A stretch of DNA of 64,000 bases from Anaspis maculata. Taxonomy: Eukaryota; Arthropoda; Insecta; Coleoptera; Scraptiidae. The stretch lies in the NCBI GenBank assembly GCA_949128115.1, contig OX421965.1, positions 33,909,681 through 33,973,680 of the forward strand. Direction: 5' to 3'. The translations under genes were made by a program, and so were the position numbers. The notes below the pieces were generated by a model that saw nothing but the letters and a program-made list of their open reading frames with translations, was not told the origin of the DNA and made no database searches. Shown here one piece after another: positions 46,284 to 56,510 of the stretch. How positions within the stretch are numbered: the stretch's first letter is position 1; each line of letters opens with the position of its first letter.

Positions 46284-47127
46284 TGGCGATACGAGTAATT
46301 TCTCTAAATGCAAGTTGGGTCAGTCCGTCTCTGGTTCCTGCTTCCCTTTCAGTCTGTACTGCTTAATAAATACTAATAGTACGATGCAGTGTTTTCTTTG
46401 CTCGGCTTGCTGTGCGGTTCAGGAGAAAGGGCTGAATATGGTGAGCCCCCTCTGGTGTCTCCCTCTGTTACAGTACAGAGAAAATGATGCTTGAAAAAAG
46501 CAATTATTATTACGCTACTGTCGAGGCCAACTGCCTACTCCGCGATACAAAATTGATCGTGCATACAAATATACATTTATCAGCGGAAACAGATGAAACA
46601 AATGAAATATTTATCGAAATTCCTGTTTTCGGATACCCATAATTTGAAATGATATTTTGGTTGGAAAATAATATAAACAGAGCAAATAGGTACATATACC
46701 TAAATAATAATAATAATGGAAATGGGAAGAACAAACAGGTGGTGTGGGGTGTGGGTTAACTATTCGTACAACAGAGGACAGGCGGACATTGGTGTTGATA
46801 AAAGCTTCGATAAAATCCCACACCTGGAGGCAGAACCGTAACGCACATGCTCGCTTGGGGGCTTGGGGCCCATCCGACGAAACTTTACGTTGTGTGTGGA
46901 CGAGTCAGTGTGTTGCGGTGGACCTCCTGCCTGACTGGCGTGCGCTTTGCATATTTTAATTGTCTGATTATGTTGAGCCGGCTACACGCTTCAGGTACAC
47001 GCGGATATGTCACGCCGCCGGTATAAATTTGTTCCCAGAAAAGATTGTTGTAAACAGGGTCTGTACCTTTTGTTGAATTTTCAATTAGAGCAGGCCGTGG
47101 TAGGACAAATGTGGGTGTAGTCTTAAG
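46284..47127. other. No recognised gene
   Basis: AT-rich then mixed composition. A GC-richer run at 46740-46960 shows no motif or terminal repeat. Nothing could be assigned. Confidence 0.3.
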
Positions 47128-47275
47128 AACGGAGTTAAATTGGTGAAATAAGGCGTTGCAAAATCAATCGCTGTGGGCTTATTCTTTGAAAAAATTTACC
47201 ATTCAGGTCTCTTTCGAAAGATGCAAGGATGTACTTTGGTTTGAGCCCATTGGCATTTCCAAAATCTGGAAATAT
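47128..47275. repeat. Dispersed repeat, copy 2
   Basis: Second copy of the ~150-bp segment at 24750-24905, in the same orientation, ending just before the TSD of the next element. Confidence 0.6.
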
Positions 47276-47296
47276 TTTTTCAAAGTTTGAAATTAC

Positions 47297-48349
47297 CTAG
47301 GAGGATATAAGAATAGGGAGGGAGGGTTCGTCATAAAAAGTGAAGCCATGGAAATGTCATATCGGCCATCTTTGTACGCCCAACATTTTTATCACTTTAC
47401 CATTGAAACTGAATATTGCCACGTCAAGTTCTGCGAGGTGTCGCTCTTGTCAGTGTCAGTCTATGACGCTTTGTTGTGCTGCACCAAGGTCGACGGTGCT
47501 GCACCAGATCCAGCCACATCTTTCCTAAATATGATCGTTGGGTTACAAAAAGTGATTTCATCACAGGTTTCACTTACTTGTACCTACTTATGGATTAGCA
47601 TTTTCGTCACTAACTTCGTGGTAGGTGATAGTCCATAGCAGTAGAAATTCCACCAAGATAGGTACCTAGGTAGGTACTTTTCATTGTAATTTTGCCATGG
47701 ACCTTGAAGTCTACACAAGCCTTAAAATTGGCTGATGATGAGGTTCCCAGAGTACCTCTATCACTGTTCAGTGTAGATCACAGAGTGTGGATCATCATTA
47801 GGTGTATTAACAGTGCTGACCTCACAAATACGTGGGAGAATCCAGGAGGGAAGAATCGAACTGCTCGTTTTCTGCTCATTATTTTTGGAATTTGCTGGTC
47901 ATTCTCATCCTTGCCTAACATTCTACTGAAACATCAGGCGACCCTATACTACAGGTAGGCATCTTCGTTTCGGCAGCTTCGGCTCGCATTGATGGGATTA
48001 TCTTCATACATGATATTGTATCCATCGCACGTAGCCTCTGTCTTTCCCACACCTGGAAAAGCTGCTCTATTCAGCTCTTATAGATGAAGCACCATCCAAA
48101 CAAGATCCAGGCACAAAGATAAAGATATCAGGCAGGACTCATTTTATGTCAACCAAAAAAATTTCACTAACCTCAAATAGTTTCAAATTATTTCAAAAAC
48201 GTCAATTAAAATCACAAAAGTCAAAAGACTCTTGACACTAGATGCAATATTTGGGCGTAGTGGCTACCTCACCCCTTACGTCTCCCGGCTTCATTTCCCC
48301 CCGCCCACAAGCTGGGTTATACTCCCTCCCTATTCTTATATCCTCCTAG
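47297..48349. mobile_element. 1.05-kb DNA transposon with 8-bp TSD
   Basis: The TIR CTAGGAGGATATAAGAATAG (continuing GGAGGG) at the left is perfectly inverted at the right. A perfect 8-bp duplication, GAAATTAC, flanks it (47289-47296 and 48350-48357). hAT and P superfamilies make 8-bp duplications; the CTAGG tip does not decide between them. The interior has a plus-strand frame (47348-47638, 96 codons), hydrophobic near its end, and a second at 47692-47958. Neither resembles a transposase I know, so the cargo is unexplained. Confidence 0.75.
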
Positions 48350-48445
48350 GAAATTACCGATTTTTTCTTGGATTTTCAAATATATGGACACTCTTGTGAA
48401 ATACTTTTCAAATTTTAACATTTCCGAATTTCACAAAATATCTTA

Positions 48446-48611
48446 AGGTGCGTTCAGTCAGCTTATTTGGCCGCAAGTTTTAGTTTTAGCCGTAAGCGCA
48501 GCGATGCTCATTGGCTGTCATGAACCAGCCTCCTCAGATCAGCCAATAAGCGATGCTGCGCTTACGACTAAAATTGAAACTTGCCGCTAAATAAGCTGAC
48601 TGAACGCACCT
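48446..48611. mobile_element. 166-bp Harbinger-type MITE with TTA TSD
   Basis: AGGTGCGTTCAGTCAGCTTA and its complement TAAGCTGACTGAACGCACCT form near-perfect TIRs, with the stem continuing through most of the element. TTA flanks both ends (48443-48445 and 48612-48614). This is a Tourist-like, PIF/Harbinger-type structure. Confidence 0.75.
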
Positions 48612-49043
48612 TTATTTTCTGGCCATCTGACAGAAAGTTGCATCAGTGATTTTTTTGTAGCCGATTAAATTGTCAACAATTTGATATATCAACAGTCTCT
48701 CTACAACATGGTTCTCAAAATAAAGCGTCTGGAAGTAAGAGCATTTTTCGTCACAGCTTCATGCTGTTTGACTATGAAAACTACAGTTAAAATGTTGCAT
48801 CAAAATTGTTGACGAAATAAAACATGATCGATGTCGCTTGGATAGCACTCTGGAAGCGTTCAATTATTATTTCAGTCGAGCAGAAGAAATCAGTTCATAT
48901 GTCGAAGTTTATATTATATTCAAATAGGCTTCGAACCCTTTTCACTTCACGTTGAATATGAATCGCTGCTTTTCTAGGTCATCAATAATTTTTAGTTCTC
49001 TGGCATACGGGGGACCTTGGCAAACATATCGAACGCGCCAGCG

Positions 49044-49314
49044 TCACGAAGTCTGAACAAGCGAAATTCTCCGGGCATTCCGGATCCTCTCTGCGACTCG
49101 TGTGTTTGTTGTTGCCGTTGTTTTTCGTCCCGATGCCAAACACTTAGTTCTTGGCCGCCGATCAGATTTGTCTTCCATTAAAGTCAGCACTATTTCCATC
49201 CCGAGTGACACAAAGCCATCGTCAACGATAAGACTGTGTACACCACATAGATCGAAGATTTCTTCCTTTCGTTCGGAAGCGTCCCGTCTGGAATCAATTA
49301 GCTCCACGCGAATG
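49044..49314 (-). CDS. Coding-like segment, possible exon
   Basis: The minus strand has an acceptor-like CTATTATTTAG followed by an open frame (NIRVELIDSRRDASERKEEI, then FDLCGVHSLIVDDGFVSLGM) of nearly 90 codons to a stop at 49044. Base composition is higher in GC than the flanks and looks coding. The plus strand is also open here, so direction is not secure. I recognise no family. Confidence 0.25.
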
Positions 49315-49319
49315 TTCCT

Positions 49320-51096
49320 AAATAATAGATAAAGTGCACCTCATCAACCTTTCTATCATTCTTCCAGATCGCCAACCACCACCATATCATGATTGATCAT
49401 GAATAATAAAACGTGTATCGATGGATCCCCCATGCCGAGGAGCTGTACAGGATGTAGGTGTCGTTTGGTTAATTAAATTCCGTGTGTCTTGTAAAATCCC
49501 ATTGTTGCCGGCGCATGATTGATGTGACAGGTGTGGCGCAGGTATATCAACCTAATGTGGTGAAATTCTGAGTTGATTGAAATTATTGTGTCATTGCGTT
49601 ACAATAATAATTGTTGAATCACCAACGTACCCACGATAATTTTGGAATTACGTGGAATCGTCCATCTCGTGATGTGTGCCTGAAGACTCTTATAGTTTTT
49701 AAAAGCCACGTGATATCGCTGTGCTAGAATGATGGTGAGGTTACTTCCAATTTTTGATTTTCGGATTAATTCAAATTCTGTATCTCTGAAGTGCTATCTA
49801 CCTGGTAAAATACACGAGACGACTCATGGAACAGAGGATTAGAAATGTGATGTCGCTGTGATTAATTCAGTTTTCTTCATTGCGATCATTTGAGTTCGAA
49901 ATCAAATTTTTGAGGTGAAATGCCCATCAAGAAGAGCCCCAGGACCGACGGAGAGATGGGGGGCCGGCTACTGGGGCTGTGAGTAATCTTATACCTGCCA
50001 CTAGCATCATGTCACAGCTACCTATCGCTTCGGTTATCATTGGTTTTCAAAACTCACTGGAGACCACGACGGGCGAATAAGACACACATTATATATTTCA
50101 CAATTAGCGGGCCCACGGGCTACGCTACACCAACAGAAATGAGCTATTGGCCATTTTTGTAGAACAAAAAGATGTCCATCTGGTCAATCAAGAGAGATAT
50201 TTTACAAAATTACGATCGAAATACACCGATCTCTAATATTCCTTAACTATCTTTCATGATTTCTATGAAGGTGTATGCCATATTTTCCAAAGCGATCCAC
50301 TTCTTGGTTTCATTCCTTTTCTTTTTGGCCTAATTACTTATAGAAAACATGACGGTTCTCGTTAAAACCTGAAAATACACTGGAGTTTCCCTGTCGTAAG
50401 TACCTACCAACCTACATTCAAACTGTGAATATTTGCTAGCACTAGACACGTTTTGTGCGAAATACACCGCTCAATCAAAAATAGATTACTATGATGGTGA
50501 GCTGGTATTTTGTAAATGAAGTGGGACAATTTCGCTAAGCTCATAATCAACTTTTGGATCAGTCACTGTCAAGTGGCTCGGGTGTTCGATAAACCCAATT
50601 AACCGTTCCAAATTGTAGGTTTATTCAAAGGACCGTTCAGATGACGCAGCCGATACAACAGGATGATAGAATCAATAGCTCGCTTTCAATGATGTTTTCC
50701 AGTAGTTGGGTCCCCTCTTCTTAATCGTCCGGAATATTTGTTGAGCCCATGTCGAAGCCAGGAATTGAATGGAGGGTCCTTTAATATTTCTGTAGTTCTA
50801 TTTCGCACTGGGAGGCTAGGATTATAGTGTTTTCAAGCCGTCATGTTGCAACAAATTATTATAAACCTTGAGTTGTCACCTTACGAAATGACAAGTGACA
50901 GTTGGAAATGTATATTTTAGTACTAATAATTTTTCATGCTTGAAGGTGGCCTATTTGAATTTTTAATTTTGGTAGTAGCTGGTTCAGCTAGCACTGCTCA
51001 GTACTCAGGTGTAGGTACGAGTCGTCAATAAAACTTAGTTACTGCCAGGTATGCATGTGTTGAATTAGTTATAGATCGTGAGTCTGAGTAGTTTAG
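49320..51096 (+). other. No gene except one candidate first exon
   Basis: Mostly AT-rich. The one coding-like signal is at 49920-49978. A TCAGTT initiator-like motif lies about 50 bp upstream of it, at about 49868. Confidence 0.3.
49920..49978 (+). CDS. Candidate first coding exon of a host gene
   Basis: The ATG at 49920 reads MPIKKSPRTDGEMGGRLLG and runs into a consensus donor (GGGGCT/GTGAGT, GT at 49979-49980). The 59-nt stretch is strikingly GC-rich, with CCC, AGG, GGC and CTG codons against an AT-rich background, as expected for a conserved exon. A TCAGTT (arthropod initiator TCAKTY) about 50 bp upstream gives a possible transcription start. The product is unknown and no downstream exon is seen before the DIRS insertion at 51097. 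Confidence 0.42.
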
Positions 51097-51140
51097 AATT
51101 TGAGATTAAACGACTTACCTGTAAGGAAGTTCAATCCTCA

Positions 51141-51291
51141 ATTATACTAGCTGTTGCATCCTTATTTGATCACATGGTAGTTGTGTTTCCAACACGACTT
51201 CGCGCGCTATTTCAAAGAGAAACGTGTGGCAGCCCTGTCGTACTGGGCCGCCGCATGTGTACCTGTATAGTATAGGTATGATGTCATTATT
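51141..51291. repeat. DIRS left inverted terminal repeat
   Basis: From ATTATACTAGCTGTTGCATC through GTGTTTCCAACACGACTTCG to GGTATGATGTCATTAT. It matches the complement of 56359-56510 almost perfectly except in the outermost 30 bp, where the two ends differ (ACTAGCTGTTG against ACCACGCTGTAG). Confidence 0.9.
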
Positions 51292-51349
51292 TGGCAGCGC
51301 TGAAAGAACAGCTAGATCGCTGCTTAAAGGGTTAGTGGAGGGCGGGTGG

Positions 51350-51463
51350 TGATCAAATAAGGATGCAACAGCTAGTATAATTGAGGATTGAACTTCCTTA
51401 CAGGTAAGTCGTTTAATCTCAAATTATACCACGCTGTAGCATCCTTATTAGATCACATGGTAG
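51350..51463. repeat. DIRS internal complementary region (ICR)
   Basis: Bases 51350-51425 are the complement of the left tip (51097-51172). Bases 51423-51463 are the complement of the right tip (56470-56510). The two halves share ATT at 51423-51425. The ICR thus records the joined ends, each with its own private tip sequence, which is what the DIRS circle model needs. Confidence 0.9.
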
Positions 51464-51867
51464 ATGTTTACAGATCAGGCGATCTCTGTTGATGTGCATG
51501 TATAAGAATTAGCCATATTTCAATTCACAATCATAAGGTACTCACTTACTTACGCAATAGTTGCAGTGAAATGAAAATCAACATTTGTTACAATTGAAAA
51601 AATTTTATAAGTAGTATATATAAATAAATGCATAGATATATAATGTATTATCACATCGTATTGTAACATATAGAAAATAGTGAAGTTATTTTAAAGCAAA
51701 ACAACCTTCATGTTTATTGTAATTAGTATATAATAATATTGAAGATAAGCAGTAATTTTACAACATAAACAAACAAAAAAATATATAATAATAATATGTA
51801 GTACTTGAGTACAGTTATTTTTAAAGTGTAGTGTGCCTAAGTGTAACGAAAACAAATCTCAGCAACT

Positions 51868-52854
51868 TCAAATTTCCAAAATATTTGCAAAAGAGTCTGC
51901 GTTTTGTACCGGTCTGTTGTAAAACTTGGCGAATGTTTGCGATTTTTGACTCCAACCCGCAGCTTCTCTGATTTTGTCCACATTAATGCCTGACCTGAAA
52001 GCCGCTGATGTGACTGCATGTCGAGTGCTATGAGCTTTGAAAATTTTGGTGTCAATTCCACATCTTTCCATCCCTTCTTTTATCCATCTACTTATGGTTT
52101 GTGCGGATGCTCTATGATGGGGTTTTTTGTGGGTCAACAGAAGATAATTCTCTTTTTGGCTTCGTAGAGTTTTTGTTTTCTGAATATAGAATAAAAGCGT
52201 GTTCGCAACGCATAGCTCGGGTTTTTCTTGGAAAAATGGTAATGTAATTCTAGGTTGTGGCTTATTAGCGGCAGAAGTTTTAAGAACTTCTGATATTATG
52301 ATTTCAATTTTGTCATCAAATTTCCTTATGTCGGACAGTTTAATTTTTGTGAATGTCTGAACTCGTTGGGCTGAGGCTAAAGCTAGTAGGAGTATTAACT
52401 TTTTTGTTAGCTGTTCCAAAGTAAGGCTCTCAAGGGGTACCAGTTTTTCTATGTGGGACAGGACTGTCTGTGGATCCCATGTTTCTGTGTACCTAGGGAA
52501 AACTGGTCGGATTTTGAAAACCCCTTTGATAAATCTGTTTAGTAAGCGAGATTCTTCGTCATTCCAGGAGAAAATCAGACTTAAGGCGGATTTGTGACAA
52601 TTTATCGTTCCGTATTTAGCTCCTGAATCGAATTCTTTGTTGAGAAACTCCATGGTCTTGTTGATGTTTCGTGACAATGCTTTTTCCATAGTACCACCAC
52701 AAAAATCCCACCATTTTAGCAACGTTGTGTTGTATTGTTTTTGTGTGTCTGTGCTCAGAGAGGACACGAGCACGTGTACTGCGGACTCTGGTGTTCCTTT
52801 TTTCAAGTATGCTTGTTTGATAACCTCCCTGCTCCCAGGGAAAGGTTCTTCCAC
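51868..52854 (-). CDS. DIRS tyrosine recombinase (YR)
   Basis: Integrates the DIRS circle by site-specific recombination. Counting from the GTG at 52854, the 328-residue frame has a SAM-like N-terminal DNA-binding part (STDTQKQYNTTLLKWWDF, about 34-51) and the catalytic set R164 (SAQRVQTFTKIKLSDI), H275-x-x-R278 (FKAHSTRHAVTS), W301 (AAGWSQKSQT) and Tyr nucleophile Y312 (FAKFYNRPV). All are intact. The frame overlaps the RT frame by about 50 nt and has no AUG before residue 56. A pyrimidine-rich acceptor-like AATCTCCTTTCAG, with its AG at about 52872, sits just where the frame opens. Expression by splicing or by frameshift/termination-reinitiation is therefore likely. Confidence 0.88.
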   Translation of the reverse strand: MEEPFPGSREVIKQAYLKKGTPESAVHVLVSSLSTDTQKQYNTTLLKWWDFCGGTMEKALSRNINKTMEFLNKEFDSGAKYGTINCHKSALSLIFSWNDEESRLLNRFIKGVFKIRPVFPRYTETWDPQTVLSHIEKLVPLESLTLEQLTKKLILLLALASAQRVQTFTKIKLSDIRKFDDKIEIIISEVLKTSAANKPQPRITLPFFQEKPELCVANTLLFYIQKTKTLRSQKENYLLLTHKKPHHRASAQTISRWIKEGMERCGIDTKIFKAHSTRHAVTSAAFRSGINVDKIREAAGWSQKSQTFAKFYNRPVQNADSFANILEI

Positions 52855-54700
52855 AAGGGATGTGGCTTCCTGAAAGGAGATTGTAGGAGATTATAATTTG
52901 GACCCAGTTTGATTATCTCTGATACAAGCATTTGTTTGATTTTTGGGAACCATGGTTGAGTTTCCCATAGAGGAAATATCAGAATGCCCTCAGCTTGGTC
53001 GTTCTCGATTTTCTGTAGTACTTTTGGCAACAGCGAAAACGGTGGAAATGCATAGAAATTGCAATGTTTCCAAGACAAAGTAAAAGCGTCTACAGCCAGT
53101 GATTCCGGGTCTTTTTTCCAAGAAATGAATTTCCTACATTTCGCATTTTCTCTAGAGGCAAACAAGTCGATGTCTGGATGGCCCAAAGTGTTGGTGATTT
53201 CTTGATATTTCTTTATATTGAGGCTGTATTCAGTTTCAATATTGGTCAATCTTGATTGTTCATCAGCAATTTTGTTGTCTTTTGATTTGACGTAAGAGCA
53301 AAAAATGAAATTCCTCCTAGTCTCGCACCATTTCCATATCTTTCGCGCAGTGTTATTCAGATGAGGGAACTTTGTACCGCCCATTTTATTTACATAAGCT
53401 AAAGCCGTAGTGTTATCTGTTCTGATCAGTATGTCGCAGTTTTCCAGAGATTTTGCAAATATCTTGAGCCCGTAAAAAATTGCAAGGAGTTCTAATTGGT
53501 TAATGTGACAGAGGCTCTCTTCGTGGTTCCAAAACCCGTGAGAAACCTCCTTCCCACATGAGGCTCCCCACCCCAGGGGTGACGCATCTGTGAAAATTTC
53601 AAGTTGGTAGATTCTTGGTCTGAAAGAATTCTCAGCTTCAGGCAAATTCAGCAACCACCATTGAAAATCTTCCTTCAATAAATCCGGTATTTTCATGGTT
53701 TCGTCAAAATTTCCACGAGCTTTTTGGAGGGCCTTAGTTTTTTCTCTTTCGAATTGTTTGATATGGAGCCAGCCGTAAGAGACTGCAGGACTGGCTGCTA
53801 CTAGCGTACCTATTATTTTTGCAAAATTTCTGATTTTCGTAGTTTTCAGTTTTGTCAGTTTTTGAAGCTTTCGGATTATGTCATTTTTCTTTTCTTCTGG
53901 TAATTTTAGTGTCAGTGATCGACTATTGAAGATGAACCCTAAGTATTTGATGGTATGAGAAGGTGTCAATTGACTTTTTTCAAAATTTATATGAAATCCT
54001 AGGGATGTTAGAGTTTTTATTGTGTACTCTACGTTTTCCACACACCCCTGTTCAGTTTTGTCTATCAGCAGTAAGTCATCGAGGTATATGACTGACAAAA
54101 AACCCATTGATCTCAATTTATTGATTATGGGCTTGAAAAGTTTTGTAAACACGAACGGTGCGCTGTTCAGGCCAAAACATAAACAATTAAACTCAAAAAA
54201 TGTCTCCCCATATTTGAACCTTAGATATTTTTTAAAGTTTTTGTGTATGGGTATTAAGAAATACGCATCTTTCAAGTCAATTGTGGCTAAATAGTTATTG
54301 TACGATATCAGATTTTTAACCGTTCGAGCGTCTTCTAATTTGAAGTGTGATACAGACACAAATTTATTTAATTTCTTGAGATTCAAGATAAACCTATATT
54401 TTCCGTTTGGTTTTCGGCGTAGAAAATATGAAGATAAAAATTCTCCATTGGTGTGCTGGCATTCTGATATCGCCCCGATGGTTAGTAAGTCTTCAATGCT
54501 TTTTGTCATTTCTTTAGTATTGACTTTAGGTTTATATGCTGGTATGAATCTCTGAGTTGGTATTTGGTGAAAAGGAATTTTGTATCCTTTGACCCAACAT
54601 AAAATGGTTTTGTCAGAGGTAATTTCTTCCCATTTTGAGTAGAAAGCTTTGATTTGACCAGCATAGGTACCTACTTTTATTTGGTTCGGTAAGTTCGTTT
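52803..54700 (-). CDS. DIRS reverse transcriptase - RNase H - methyltransferase-like
   Basis: Copies element RNA and removes the RNA strand. Counting from the first Met (54509), RT motifs are TIDLKDAYFLIPIH (D78) and IYLDDLLLI (YLDD at 142-145). RNase H follows with D308, E340, D365 and D411 (FTDASPLGWG, INQLELLAI, IRTDNTTALAYV, SKDNKIADEQSRL). The C-terminal block (about 445-530: DIDLFASRENAKC, DAFTLSWKHCNFYAFPPFSL, PLWETQPWFPKI) is the Dam-methylase-like domain of DIRS elements. The frame continues upstream of Met1 with conserved residues (WVKGYKIPFHQIP) and overlaps the end of gag in the -1 frame. The true start is therefore not an AUG in this frame, and the right coordinate is approximate. 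No stops interrupt it. Confidence 0.88.
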
Positions 54701-56287
54701 CTTCCTGTCCGATTTCTCGTCGGTCTTGTTGTTGTACTTCTTGGAGTTGTTGTACTTGGAGTTGTTGTACTTGGAGTTGTTGTACTTGTAGCTGTTGTAC
54801 TTGTAGCTGTTGGTTGGCTTGCGGTAGTTCATCGTTGTCGGTGGTGGTTTCATGCGGGTTTTGGGGCCCTGGCGCTTGTAGTTTAAAGACGGCCCTGGTT
54901 GGATTTTTAAGTCTTTGGCGATATTGCTGGCAGATTGCGCTGATTTACACAAATCTCCAAAATCGTCGCCATATAGCCTGGTGCTGATTTTTGCTCCAAT
55001 TGCCGCTTGTTTTACTGTTTCATTGAAAAACGGATTGATAGTGAACCTTCGGTCGACAGAGATTCTATGATGAGCCTCAGCGAAGATCTTTCCAGCATCT
55101 ACGAGTTCGGTTATATCCAGCTCTTTGCAGTTTTCTTTATCGGCCAGAGTTTTTGTGATGTGTGTACCAAGAGCTGTCAACCCCTTTCCAAGCAAGCTTT
55201 GTAATGCCCGTAGGAACCCGTCTCTCCTAATTGTTGAGCTAGGTAGAAGTGCTTGAATTTCATCATTGAGACTGGGGGAGTCCAAGGCTGTACAATTTTT
55301 GGGTGTGGGCCATTTTTCGGATATTTGTGTTTTTGATTCGTTGTCGAGCCCTTCTTGTACGTAATTTGTCCAACGTAAAGCCAAGTCTTCCAATAAGTCT
55401 GGCCCCACATGTTGTGTCTTGGTGGGGTCTTTTCCCAGGATGTCGTCCATCAGGGTGTCGTTGGAGTTGTTTTCCACCGTGAGGTCAAGATTGGCGGCAT
55501 CGGGAGCATTTTGTGGCAAGGTTGTGGTGTGCCTTTGATCCCCTGAAGGGGACTGGGACCGGGAGCTTCTCGAGCTGTCGCTTGATTCGACACTACTGGA
55601 TGACCCTAGAAGGATATTTTGCGGGTCAAACTGTATTCAATGAATCCCGGTTTCAATCGATAATAATTATTATGAACTATGGCCCTAGCCACAAATCAAT
55701 TATTGATAAATTTTTTCCCTGCACCAGTCTTTAAAATCCGAGATATATTTATTCTCGATTATGTTTTGCATTAGTACTGATGTAGAGCAAAAACCCATAA
55801 GATAATCAGGCATTCGACAAAAACTTCCGATTGCTGATTATGCGGCTCGCGTCGCCGTCGCTCTTATCTAATTTGAGCTAGGTAGGTGCATCTTTGTCTT
55901 ATTCGCGTTTGGGTAAATTCCACAAGTGGTGGATCTAACGGCCTTTTTAGATTTTCAACAAATGGTTGAGGCAGTATAGTACCCATAAGTAGATCAAATT
56001 TGAATCTACGATTTTTCTGCGATTTTCAGCATGCAGTAATAATTATTCTACAAGTGGTAGAAAATATTTGCACTACAAGAGGTAGGCTCTGCTGAATGAT
56101 GCTTATTGCTCTACGTAAAATTCACCGATATCCAGTTTGTCATCATCTACAACAGAAAACAAAAGTGACGGAAAAAAATCAACTTACTGGAAGACTCCGA
56201 CGATCCATATTTTGCCCGAAATCGCTTTATTCGGTCATTCAGTTTTCTTCGCTCTCGTTCTCTGCTGTTTCTCTTGCGTTTTCCCAT
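54677..56287 (-). CDS. DIRS Gag-like protein (two exons, 342 aa)
   Basis: Structural protein of the DIRS particle. The large frame opens without an AUG, after a stop near 55630. A good acceptor (ATATCCTTCTAG, exon from 55605) joins in frame to exon 1 at 56287-56188, which ends TCTTCCA/GTAAGT. Exon 1 gives a highly basic start (MGKRKRNSRERERRKLNDRI), then a Ser-rich stretch. The joined length is 343 codons including the stop. The middle (residues ~100-260) is helical without named motifs. The C-terminus has a short KYNNS-type repeat (about six units) and a basic tail ending at 54677. The repeat is also open in the -1 (RT) frame. DIRS Gag proteins vary widely in sequence, so identity rests on position and composition. 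Confidence 0.7.
55606..56187 (-). other. Intron in DIRS gag (582 bp)
   Basis: Minus-strand donor CA/GTAAGT at 56187 and acceptor CTTCTAG at 55606. Removing it brings an AUG-led basic exon into frame with the AUG-less gag frame. Inferred by eye; introns in some DIRS-like elements have been reported. Confidence 0.55.
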
Positions 56288-56358
56288 TTTGCAAAACAAT
56301 TTCACACAGAAAGTACGCGGTGCGTTTTCTTTGACATGCACGCTTGAAGCGCTAGAAA

Positions 56359-56510
56359 CATAATGACATCATACCTATACTATACAGGTACACATGCGGC
56401 GGCCCAGTACGACAGGGCTGCCACACGTTTCTCTTTGAAATAGCGCGCGAAGTCGTGTTGGAAACACAACTACCATGTGATCTAATAAGGATGCTACAGC
56501 GTGGTATAAT
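56359..56510. repeat. DIRS right inverted terminal repeat
   Basis: Complement of the left ITR; it lies upstream of the gag exon 1 AUG and would hold the promoter. The tip ends GGTATAAT. Confidence 0.9.

Larger units (their letters stand above)
51097..56510 (-). mobile_element. DIRS-like tyrosine-recombinase retrotransposon (full length)
   Basis: The 5414-bp element is transcribed leftward. It has inverted terminal repeats (51141-51291 against 56359-56510), a 44-bp left extension, an internal complementary region (ICR) at 51350-51463, and no target duplication. An AAT trinucleotide occurs at both tips (51097-51099 and 56508-56510) and at the ICR junction. It encodes Gag, RT-RNase H with a methyltransferase-like tail, and a tyrosine recombinase in the canonical DIRS order. 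All catalytic residues I can check are present. DIRS elements replicate through a circle completed with the ICR and insert by the recombinase instead of an integrase. Confidence 0.93.

Noticed and set aside
48446..48611. Bacterial-type terminator hairpin
   Set aside because: Long stem with TTA duplication in an insect-like context is a MITE, not a terminator.
55177..55410. Minus-strand frame overlapping DIRS gag
   Set aside because: Out-of-frame shadow of gag.
56147..56341. Longer upstream start (Met at 56341) for the first DIRS gag exon
   Set aside because: The Met at 56287 gives the basic Gag-like start; reading through past 56188 would translate the intron. An upstream start remains possible.
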